From assembly GCA_015680685.1 (NCBI GenBank), contig MNCI01004501.1, positions 531,979-595,978 of the forward strand: 64,000 bases of DNA, in the 5' to 3' direction. Of this stretch, positions 39,201 to 51,200 are shown one piece after another. The position numbers were made by a program, and so were the translations under genes. The DNA is from Gnetum montanum. Its lineage: Eukaryota; Streptophyta; Gnetopsida; Gnetales; Gnetaceae. Below the pieces are notes generated by a model that worked only from the letters and a program-made list of their open reading frames with translations, searched no databases and was not told the DNA's origin. Every line of letters starts with the position of its first letter. The first letter of the stretch is position 1.

Positions 39201-42200
39201 CGCACCCCCGCATGTCGGACACGTGTCCGCCTCGATCACCCCCCGCCGCCTCAATAAATTTCGAACTGGCAGCGCGTCGTGCTGCAGCAGCCAGAGAAAA
39301 AATTTAATTTTTTCTGGTAGCCTTCCTTTCCAAATCTTCCGCCACGTGTCGCGTCGGGGGTATTTCGCCGCCATGATGGCTCTTGGCTCAAGATGCGCCC
39401 AGCCCGAGGTTTGCATGTCGCGCGCGTGCTGGGCCACCACCTGCCAGGACTTGGAGTCCCACGTCGTCGCCTCCCAGCGGACGTATTTATTATGAATGAC
39501 ATCGATCCAGGGGGCCGGGTCCCGATGCGGCCGCGCGAGCCGGAGGACGAGCCGTTGCCGCCCCAACATTAACTCATCCTCGAAAGTCGTGATTCCCAGG
39601 CCGCTCGCGTCTCGTGGGCGCGCCACCTGCTCCCAACGGACCAAGTGCAAAACTTATCATAATGCAAATTGTATACATATTTTTCTGTAATAATTTCCTG
39701 TGTTTGTGTCACAAATTTCCTGTGTCTATCACCTTGTGACACAGTAAAAATATACATTCAGGGACTATGGTGTTAGGTAAACAGTCAACCATAGTAAATC
39801 ATCATCAAATCCTTTGCCTACCTTAACTGTCAGCCTATCATGGATGGGATAAAGGCACCATGATAAAGATGATGAATATCCTATGATGCCCACATATCCC
39901 CTAGGTGCTTATTGTGGAAGATGATGTGTAGACATTCCACATTTTTAGGAGTTTGATCTCATCCTTCTATCTTTTCTGAATAAGATGAGATCCTAGTTGT
40001 CCATGCTTATCCATATTCATGTTTATCTATACCCATGATTGTCTCATCCTTGAATGTTGTTGGAAGAATCCAACTTTATATATTTGTAGCAGCACATTTT
40101 CAAATACACAGATTGAAGATTAGCAGATTAAAAAAGTGTTTTTTTAGTTCTTTACTTTCTGCTCAGCATAGGTAGAAGATCCAGGGCCCTTTAGAATAGA
40201 TTTTTCATTTGGTATCGGAGCAGGTTAGCTCAAATTCTTGACAACAGATCTTTCCAGAATGGCCCAAAACAACGGATCAGTGTCTCTCCAAATTCCTGTA
40301 TTCAATGGAGAAAACTATGAATATTGGGCAATCAAGATGAAGACATTCATGATCTCACAAGATCTGTGGGATATTGTTGAAGGTGGCTTTCAAGATGCTG
40401 ATCAAGTTGCATTTCAAGCCTTGACAGAAGATGAAAAGAATGAAGTCAAGAAGCTTCGGAAAAAGGATGCAAAAGCACTATTCATCATTCAATCTGGGTT
40501 AGATCTGACAGTCTTTCCAAAAATTGTCATGCATCAAACAAGCAAAGCTGCATGGGATGCACTGGAGATTGCATACAAGGGATCATTAAAAGTTCGTGTT
40601 GTCAAGTTACAAGCCTTCAGGAAAGATTTTGAATCTCTGCAAATGCTAGATTCAGAAAATATCGATCAATACATTAGCCGATTTCAACAAGTTCAAAATG
40701 GACTTGAATCATGTGGAGAAACGCTTGAGGAAAGGCGTGCTATTGAAAAGATCCTTCGAAGTGTGACCCGACGATATGATCCCCTCGTCGTGGCTATTGA
40801 AGAAGCAAGAGATCTCGATAAGATGACCATGGTTGAGCTCGTAGGAAGCTTGAAGACATACGAGCAAAGAATTGCTGATCGTGAAGATACACCAGCAAAT
40901 GCATTTCACGGACAATTCCAGAGATCATCCAATCAACATCAAAATCAACGATCCTCAAGTGGATCCTCCTTCCGAGGACGCGGTCGTGGCAGATCTGGAG
41001 GTCGTGGTCGTGGACGATCAAATCAATCAAATGATGGTAAGCATTGTAATTTCTGTGGTACCAACACCCACAATACTAATGAATGTTGGTCTAGGAAAAA
41101 GCATGAAAAGAAAGGCAAAGCAAAAATTGCAGAGGATGAAGATCTCCAAAAGCATCACCAAAAAGGTGAGCAATTGTTTTATACCGAAGAGGAGGAAGAT
41201 CACCTCCTGATCTCTACCACGGCATCAGATGCTAGCGACACCAACATGTGGTATGTTGATAGTGGGTGCAGCAATCACATGACTGGGAACAAGACACTCT
41301 TCTCAAGTCTAGAACCATATGATGGAATGGTCACCATAGGTAATGGGAAGAAGTTACCCATTGTTGGGATTGGATCGCTTGCCTTTACAACCATGCAAGG
41401 TAACAACTACGTTATTTCCCAGATCTACTTTGTTCCATATCTTTCCAAGAATCTATTAAGTGTGGGACAATTATGTCGCAATGGGTATCGTGTTGCATTT
41501 GAAAAGCATGTTTGTAAAATCTCTAAGGCTGATGATGATAAGGATATTGGCGTTATCCCTATTAGCAAAAATCAAATGTATAAGTTGCAGATACAAAAAG
41601 ATGTTCAATGCCTCACTGTCACAGATCACATCGCATGGTCGTGGCATGCTCGATTAGGACATGTCAACTTTGGCTCAATGGACCGCATGCAGAAAGCAGG
41701 ACTTGTAAGAGGTATGCCTAAATTTTCCTTGCCCAATAGTCATGATTGTGGCATCTGTCAACTAGGGAAAATCACCAGATTGCCGTTTCCCAGGAAAGAA
41801 CATCGATCTCCAAACAAATTAGATCTAGTTCATATGGATTTATGTGGTCCCGTGCAAGCATTGAGCCTCGGTAAAACCCGCTATCTGTTCATCATTGTGG
41901 ATGATTTCTCCAGATTCGCTTGGGGTTATTTTATGAAATTAAAAGATCAAACCTTGGGTTTTTTTAGAGAATTCAAGGTGGCAGTGGAAAATCAAAGTGG
42001 CCATACCATCAAGCACATCCGAACAGATCGTGGTGGTGAATTTTTGTCCCCCGAATTTACCGACTTCTGCAAGAAACATGGCATTATTCATCAAACAACC
42101 ACGTCTTATACACCCCAACAAAATGGCATCGCTGAACAGAAAAATCGGACCGTGGTTGAAATGGCCCGGTGTTTGCTGCACCTGTCTTCCTTAGCGGATA

Positions 42201-45200
42201 CATTTTGGGCAGAAGCTTGTGCCACCGCAATTTATCTTTTAAATAGGGTGCCTTCCCGATCCATTCAAAATAAAATGCCCTATGAATTCTGGCATGGTCG
42301 TACACCCAATATTTCCCACTTAAAAATCTTTGGTTCACCCTGCTATGTGCACATTCCTGCCCCACCCACCAGAAATTCCATGGAAAAGCTCAGCCTTGTA
42401 TTTTCGTTGGCTATTCTCCAACCTCTAAAGCCTACCGCTGCTATGACCCCACCCATCACAAGATAGTTGATTCCCGTGACGTCTGGTTTTTGGAGCAGGA
42501 TTGTTTTGACTCTAATCTCTTTTTTCCAGGCGGCAAAAATTTTTGTGCAAGCACCAGCACCGATCCGTTTTTTCAGCAACGCCAACCCCTTTACCGCCAC
42601 GCCAACCTTACTCCCGCATCGCCAGGTTGGCAGCCGTCTCGGGATCCTGCTAACCGGGGACCTGCCTCCATACCTCCTGGTCCCCCTAGCCCCTGTGCAT
42701 TTACCAGGCCCCAATGGCCCCCCGGTTCCGTCGGGTCTGCTTCGCCTGTTCCCCACGCGTTGGCGCCTCCCCCTCCCCGTACTTCTGCGTCGCAAACCAT
42801 CGTCGTTTCTCTTCCTCTGTCTGCTCCATTTTCTACAGCACCGCTCTCTCCGATCCTATCCGTCAACCTGCCCTCCCCAATCCGCTCCGTCGACGTGCCT
42901 TCCCCGGTCCTCTCCTCAGCACCGACCCCCTCTCCTCCTCAGCCATTTTTTTCTTCTTCCCCGGTGGCTCTCTCTCACCTAGCCACCCAAATGCTGGATC
43001 TGAATTTTCAACGACGCTTCACCCACAGTCGTTCTCACCAGCAGCCTGTCCAGCCGCCCCCAGATGATTCCGCCGCTACCTCTGCTCTCTTCTCCAACAT
43101 GGGTGATGAATTTTACAAGCTGCTTACGCCGCTGGGGGGAGCTCTGATGGTTTGGTAGAACCCTCCACCGTCGTCGAAGCTGCGCTGGATGATCATTGGA
43201 TTGCAGCAATGGAACGTGAACTTCAGCAAATCGATAAAAATAACACTTGGAGTCTCGTTCCTCGCCCGTCTGGTAAGCTTGTCATCGGCTTAAATGGATA
43301 TTCAAACTCAAGAGGAATCAATACAGTGAACTAGACAAATTCAAAGCTCACCTTGTTGCCGAAGGCTATCTCCAACAACAAGGCAGAGACTTTGATGATA
43401 ATTTTGCTCCCGTTTCACGAATGGAATCTGTGAAAATTTTTCTAGCTATTGCTACTCACGCTGGCTATGTGGTATATCAACTAGATGTGGCATCTGCATT
43501 CCTCAATGGTGTTCTGAATGAAGAAGTCTATGTGGAACAACCTTCAGGTTTCGTTGATGAAAGCAAACAAGATCATGTGTACAAGCTTCACAAAGCCTTG
43601 TACAGACTCAAGCAAGCTCCTCGTGCATGGTACGCACGAATTCATTCATTTTTCATCCAAGAAGGGTTCATTCATCTTCAGTCCCAAACTACAATTACAA
43701 AAAGGTATCCGGAGATGATTTTATTTTTGTTTGTCTGTACGTAGTTGATTTAATTTATTTTTCATCTACGATTGCATTAGGAAATGATTTTCTGAATGCT
43801 ATGCAAAACGAGTTTGAAATGTCTGATCTAGGGAAAATGTCATATTTTTTGGGTTTTCAAGTAATCCAGAGATCAAAATCCATCTCCATATGCCAAATGA
43901 AATTTGCCCGATCCTTACTTGAGAAATTTGGCATGCTTAATAGTAATCCCACAGACACACCACTCTCCCTTGGCATAAAACTTACCAAGGATGATAAATC
44001 TCCTTCAGTCAATCCATCTCTATACAGGTCCCTAGTTGGTGGTTTATTGTATCTCTCCAATACACGACCAGATATTCAATATGCTGTGAATTACCTTTCT
44101 CGGTTCATGCAAGATCCACATGAATCACATTGGAAAGCTGCAAAAAGAGTTCTACGTTACTTGAGAACTACCACAGATTTTGGGCTCACATTCCATCGAC
44201 ATACAAATTTCAAGGTATGGGGATACACTGATGCAGACTGGGGAGGCGACCTTGGCGATCGAAAGTCAACTTCTAGTTTTTGTCTCTTCTTTGGTCCATC
44301 GCTCATTTCTTGGGGATCAAAGAAGCAGTCTTCCGTTGCTCTCTCAACAGCAGAAGTAGAATACATTGCTACCTCACATGTTGTTTGTCAGGCTATGTGG
44401 ATCCACTCTGTTTTCACTGAAATGGGACTCACCCTGGTTCCTCCCATTCGCTTATACTGTGACAGCACAAGTGCTATTGCAATGGTCCACAATCCAGTTC
44501 AGCATGGACGTACCAAACACATTGACATCAAGCATCACCATCTTCGAAGCCTGATCCAAGAAAATATCCTCAACATGGTACTTTGTGCAACTGAAGCGCA
44601 ACTAGCAAACATTTTCACCAAGACAATGAGCCGTGAAAAGTTTGCATCCTTCAGAGACCTCCTTGGCATGGAACCCCTTACCATCATGGGGGGTTTGTGG
44701 AAGATGATGTGTAGACATTCCACATTTTTAGGAGTTTGATCTTATCCTTCTATCTTTTCTGAATAAGATGAGATCCTAGTTGTCCATGCTTATCCATATT
44801 CATGTTTATCTATACCCATGATTGTCTCATCCTTGAATGTTGTTGGAAGAATCCAACTTTATATATTTGTAGCAGCACATTTTCAATATANAAGATGTAA
44901 GGATTAAGTACCCTTTTAAAAATGCAATAAAATAATATATCAACATGATTTTATAAGCTAACGACTTCCAGCAAGAAGGTTGTGGCAAATTGGGAACTGA
45001 ATATTTTTCTGTCAACTACCATGATGGGTATAAAACAGAAAAATACAAACCATTGAAGGAGGAGCAAAAAATGACTTAAGCAGGTATAGTATAGGACATT
45101 GACTCAGACCCGGTATATCAAAAAGATATTTATGCATTAACAATTATACTTAATCAAATTGAATCATATTTTTCATGATTTCTAAGTAGTAGCTAACATG

Positions 45201-48200
45201 CTCAGATAATAAATGATATCAATCAATAAAATCACATTAATATACCTTTTCACGGTATACTGAAACAAGTTCTGTAGGCACATAAAGTTTGCCTTCATCT
45301 CCAAGGACAGGATCACATACTAACAAATAACAATAGGGCAATGTAAAATTAGAATCAGAATTCTAAAAAATAAACAAAAAACATTGGAAGATTCTTTAAT
45401 GTTGACAGGATAACAAAAATGCAATTTATGGATTACTAATAGAAATTTACCATATATCAAATTTGGATTCACGGAACGCAGTTTTTCAACAACTCTCAAA
45501 ATCATTTCCAAGAAAGACACTGAACCGATATAGCCTGTAAAACAGCAATTGTACTCAAAAACATTACAAACAATTGGAATAGACACTATATGTTCCAAAG
45601 AAGAATGGTGACATCGCCGACAGTTCCAGCTGATCTAGCTATATTAAATTCTAAAGGAAATACACAATGACCTTAATAATGAATGTAAAAGTTAACAAAA
45701 TGATTTACTTTTAAGAGGAAAACCTGGGTAGAATCCTGGACATGGATTGGTAGAACATAAGTAGAGACAGTACAGCATCTAGCAGTAAAAGTTCAAAAAG
45801 AAAATGTAACTTGAAAAATGGGATTCTACTTCTGGAATCGTCAAAGCAGACAAGATTAAAAAGCTGTAAACTGAAATCAGGAATTTAATGTACCTTAAAT
45901 ATCTATTGTCGATAAAATCTTCTTTTTATGTGAAAAGAAAACTTGTTATCCACATGGCAATCATTGTGATTATGCTCACTATTAACAGGAAATGAATCAA
46001 CAACCAGCATGGCTAAAAGTTAGCTAGGCACACCTAGAAAGCAGGTCATCAACCTGCATGCTATTTTCAAGAAGAAAATATTCTCTAACTAAGGCCATTA
46101 TATTGTTTATATTCTTAATCTCATCAGCTCTCAAATCTAAGATAGAGTCATCAGCTAACATTTTTGACAATTTGATGAAAGCAGACAGACTCTTATGTTA
46201 AGTGTTGGCATTTGTTTTGATAATATTTTTGCTTATAAGTTTATCTTGATATCTCCTTGATTCACAGTTAGGTTAAATCTACTTAAATTTCCATGACAAG
46301 CTTATTTTCTATTCCAAATGGTATAGATTTCTATTTTCTTATAATATATTTTGAAAGACGTCACACACCTAAAGTCCCTAGCCATTCTTTTTTGCATTTC
46401 AAAAGAACTTTAAACCTAAAACAACTCATAACATGGTTCTAGGAAAAGAAATTGTTCCCTGTCATTATACTCTATTGATTATTGCTTTACTAATCTAGGA
46501 TGATGTTCTATCTAATCATATGGTGCTCACTTGAAATGATTATTCTTTAAGAAATTCCATTAGAGCTCTTACTCCAAAACTATTGATGGTAAATAAAATT
46601 CTTAATTTATATTGTGTAGTGGAGAAAGTCGATGTGATTTGATTAGTTTATTATTAACTTTCTTTAAAGTCATGGAATGGTTGATTAGATAGTAAAGCAT
46701 GTTATAATTTCAAATGTTAGGTTTGACAGATGGTATTAAGAATTTGATGTGTTCTATCAAGCTCAACATTTAAAATAAGGTCTATATTGTTTAATACAGT
46801 GAATACATATTGACAACATCATGGTGATGTTCACTATGTTATGATTAACATATAGTTATTTATTCGAAAACACCTATTAATATATTATTACCTAATTTCC
46901 GTGTTTGTTTAACTAACCGACATGATGGTTTCCCTACAATTCTATATATCTCTTGTTTCCTTTTTTGGAAAACAGAACATACACATCTCAGAGATTAACC
47001 CATTAATTGGGTTAAAAATCTCTTACTGCATTTTATACCTTCTCAGTGTATTTTCAATACCTAACACCAACACCAACACCGTAGTAAATATTTCTTTTTA
47101 GCAAAATTTCAGGAATAAATTAAAAAATAGATATGTACAACTCAAAAGGAACAAAGAGGGGGATAAACCCCTGCAGCACTACGGCAACCAAAAACCGAGG
47201 TGGCATGAATCCACCTCTCCACCAAAAGAGGGTAAAGGATCACCCTGCAAGAACATGGCAACCAAAAACCAAGGTCGCATGAATCCACCTCTCCACCAAA
47301 AGAGGGTAAAGGATCACCTTGCAGGAACATGGCAAAGGGGATAAAACTCCCATACAAACTTAGATAGAACAAGTAAACAAACAGAAGGAAAACAGGAAAC
47401 AGATCGCCCAAGCCATTAACAACCAAAGAACCCCCCACCCATAGCTATCGTCGGATTCAGGCCTCAAGATCCACCGCCACTGCTGCTTCCATGGCCTCCC
47501 TCTGCCACTACAATTCCTCCTAATGGTGCACCCATAGCTCTTCCAGCTCTCTCCAAAAAGCCTCTTCCCTCACCTCCCTCTTAGCCACCCACACCCGATG
47601 CACGTCAATTCTAGCCTTGTTAGCAACATCCTCCCTCTCCAGTGCAACCTGCACCCGCATCGCAACCTAGCCCACCCTAGGACCATCCACATCTTGATCA
47701 AGCTTTGCCGATTCAGCCATGAGCACCAAAACAATACACCCAAGCAAAACCTCATGTGCCTCAACAAGCACATGCTGTCTATGACACTAATAGACAAACT
47801 AGAAAGCTAACTGAGACATAAACCCCAACTCCCTTGTCATGGTGGCAGGACTCATGTTTCTCCACAGGGCCAAGATAAGGCGCCTAGAATGTCTTCGCCT
47901 TAGCAACTGAGTGTTGCCTAGAATGTCTTCGCCTTAGCAACGCTAAAAAGAACCCCGGAATATTGACATGGCGCCCCATTTGGAGGCACTCCAAGAACGC
48001 AAAATGAACCCCTTAAAGCTTCCACACATTTCTTGTCTAAGCAAAAACCCTTTCAACAAGCTCTATGGCCAATTGCCATAGAGCAGGCAAAGCAAACTTC
48101 AGGATTTGTCCACTAGCAATCCAGAAAAAGGCCCAGCAAAGAAAGACTAAGCATCCTAAAGCCCACACAACGTCGACATCACAACCCAACCCAACATTGG

Positions 48201-51200
48201 CACCCCCAAAACCCACGCCAACACCACTTCCATAAGCTTAATTGTGACCCAACGAAAGGAAGTCGAATTCCCCTACCAATTGGCAAAGAACTCGCCATCA
48301 GGCAAAGCAAGATCCCCCAACAATCTTGGCAAAAAATCAGCCTAGCCCACCCAATGGACCAAGTCCCACAAATCCACGTTAGATTGAAACCGACCACAAG
48401 ACAGCTTGAATGTAGGTGTTGTGCCCATAGCGACAATCAACTCCCTCCACAGTCTAAGTTCCTCTGCTACAACCTATGCTGGAGTTGGCAGGAGCACTTG
48501 CTGGGACACAAGCCTATTATATGCCATCCACAAGCACCAAAGAATGGCAATTGCCCTCAAATCCCTAGTTAAAATAATCAAAGGGCAAATTCCGGCAGCA
48601 TGCCACATGGCAATGCTAAAAGGGCAATCAGAAGTAAAATGTTGATACATTTCAAACCCCTACCTACATGTTGAACATGTTTTCTCAATTCGTAATCTAC
48701 AACAATTCAATTCCATTTGCACATGAAGGGCCTAATGGTTAAGAAGCCACAAGAAGTCTTTGAATTTTTCAAGCAAGCATCCCTACCAAACTTGACGCTA
48801 GCCAAGAACCATTGGAAAATGTTTTTAAATTATGAGTCTAGGTTGCACGGCTAGCCATCCCAACGCCATCATACGGTGAACATGTTGGCAAATCGAGCAC
48901 CATAAAAGAGAATCCTGCACAATTGTAGTCCATTGATGGTACTTATGCACATGATCCAAATCTAGGGCACTATAAACATGTCAGCCCATGACATGCGGTG
49001 AACCAGCTATTGTTGTCCCATCATCACCAAATCTCCGAATTTCAAAATTACTAGGCCACCCACAGCGTGGGGGCATGCAATCGTGTCCCAGGCCACCAGA
49101 TGGAGACATTGCACCCCCCCCCCCCCCCCCCCCCCCCCCCCAACCAAATCAAATTTCGAGTTAATTGATCCACTTTGTCTCCAATGTTGAGGGGCGGTCT
49201 AGCAATGGAGGTTGTAAAACATGCAATGGACAAAAACACCAAGGTGGCCAACAGGACCCATCCTTTTTGAGTCAAAAAGCAAGCAATCCAATGCCCAATC
49301 TACTACTAAATACGTTTGAGGAGTTGAACCCAAGCCCTCCTACAATGCCATTCAAACATGGGAAATCCCATATATTGGTCACAGTCAATACCGGGCAAAA
49401 CCCCCAAAGTTTGAATGATACAAGCTTTGACCCTGGAATCAATGTGGGCTATAAAGAGCGGATTTGGCACAATTCACCTCTAGGCCAACCTCCTTCACCA
49501 TACACAATAAGGCCTGATCCAAAGTAGCAGCCTGCAACACCGAAGCATGTGTAAAAACAATGGTATCATCAACAAGTGTTCCGCCATGCAATCAACCCCA
49601 TTGATGTGTAGGCCCCACACCCCTTCAGCCCTACAATAATCCTACAAAGTGTCTATAACCATAATGAAAAGGTATGGAGACAATAGGTCCCCCTGTCGAA
49701 GCCCCCACCCCAGCAATGAGAACCCCCAAAGAACCCCTTCCAAGTCAATGGAGTAAGCAACAGATAACTATATTTGTAGACATAAGTCAATGAACACCCG
49801 ACTGAAACCTTTCCCCACCATAATATCTCTTAAGGCATCCCAACTGATAGTATCATAAGCTTTCACAATGTCAAGCTTAAAACATAGCCTAGGGAAATGC
49901 TCCACCCAAAGGGAGTGAAGAATCTCCTACAGAAGAATAACATAATCCTGAAGGAATCTATTTCTCACAAACCCAACTTGATGATGATGCACCAGACGCA
50001 GCATCAAGGGACCCAACCTTCAAATAAGTAATTTCATAAACAAACAGAGGAGGGTATTACAGACCCCAATGGGCTTGTAATGAGCAGCCTCTAAAGGACT
50101 CTCAAGCTTAGGGATAAGGACAATTCTAGAACAATTTATTTCCCAATGAGTCTGTTTCCAATGTAACATGGTATTAAACACATCAAGGATGTTTTTGCCC
50201 AAAACATCCACAAACTCCTGGAAAAATTCGATGGGCCAACCATCAGGCCCCGACGCCCTCCCCATCTTCAGATCCCTCAAGGCAATATCAAGCTCCTCCC
50301 AAGTAAAGGGGGCCAACAATTGTCAGTTGTCCTCCTCCGTAAGCATCGGCTAAATATATATTGAAAGAGGAGCCCTCTCCCACCTCCTCCAAATAGCCCC
50401 CCAAAAAGGCTAAAACTCACGAGCAATAGCGGCAATCTGTTCAAGCACCTATCCCTGCTTGACCAAACTATGCACCAACTTCACCATGCTATGAGCCTGA
50501 GTGGCCACAAAGAAAAACCTCATTGAGCAATCACCATCCTTCATCCATCGAGTATGTGAGCATTGTCACCAATATGCTATTTCTTCTTGGTCAAGCTATT
50601 GGAGCTCAAGAACCACAGCTTGTTCCTCCTAGGCCAATAATTCCCCTCTCTCTTTCTTGTCTTGAATCTGAAGTAGTTGTTGTTGCAACATCCCTCGATG
50701 ACTTCTGAATGAGTACTTCTCCTCCTTCTAACAAGGGCAAATCTCTTTTTTCAAGATATGAAGCCCATTGGTAAGGAATTCACACGGATCCCTCATAGTA
50801 GAATACTGGTCCCATATAGCTATCACTAGCAATCAGAGCCATGGCTTCATGAGCTAGGTCCGCTTCAAACGAAACTGAGAAACCTTAGGATGGGACTCTC
50901 TCCCAATCTGGCAAATCAACAACCGATAACTTGAAGCTTTACATTCAGTCCCAAAGACTTGCGCATTCTTAAGCATAATGGGAGATCCAACCCAAACACG
51001 ATCACTCCTAGACATGACCCTAGCACTCCCCTTCTTGTAGTTGCTCCAAGTAAAGTTACAATTAGTGATCTCCACTTCCACAAGGTCATGTTGGTACAAG
51101 AACTACAAAAAAATGCTCAGCTCCTGCCAGTGTAGTGCTATCCCACAACACCCCCCCCCCCCCCCCCCCTTCACGTCTTTTCCCAAGCATAAAGACGTTG

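Larger units (their letters stand above)
37618..39650 (-). mobile_element. LINE G, 5'-truncated, GC-rich, with intact J domain
   Basis: A minus-strand LINE flanked by aacttat at 37611-37617 and 39651-39657 (7-bp candidate target-site duplication) with a short T run at the 3' end. It is truncated at the end of the RT and retains zf-RVT, PTFEP domain, coiled coil, J domain and 3' UTR. It is GC-rich with almost no in-frame stops, hence probably recent. A 348-N gap and a single N interrupt it. Long G/C runs occur at 37767-37805 and 38364-38413. Confidence 0.85.
39913..44890 (+). mobile_element. Copia-3, young LTR retrotransposon, 3' LTR cut at an N
   Basis: 5' LTR 39913-40207 (TG...CA, 295 bp), primer-binding site tggtatcggagc at 40210, purine tract atggggggttt before the 3' LTR at 44696. 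The 3' LTR matches the 5' LTR with about one difference in 190 bp and then stops at a single N (44891), so its last 100 bp or so and the flank are missing. Despite the near-identical LTRs, pol has several frameshifts. It lies in intron 5, antisense to the kinase, and is a different Copia lineage from Copia-1/2. Confidence 0.92.

Noticed and set aside
38017-39495. 492-codon plus-strand ORF
   Set aside because: It spans the 348-N gap and is the antisense of LINE G; no known domain.
42343-42795. Minus-strand Arg/Gly-rich ORF
   Set aside because: Antisense of the Copia-3 Pro/Ser-rich spacer.
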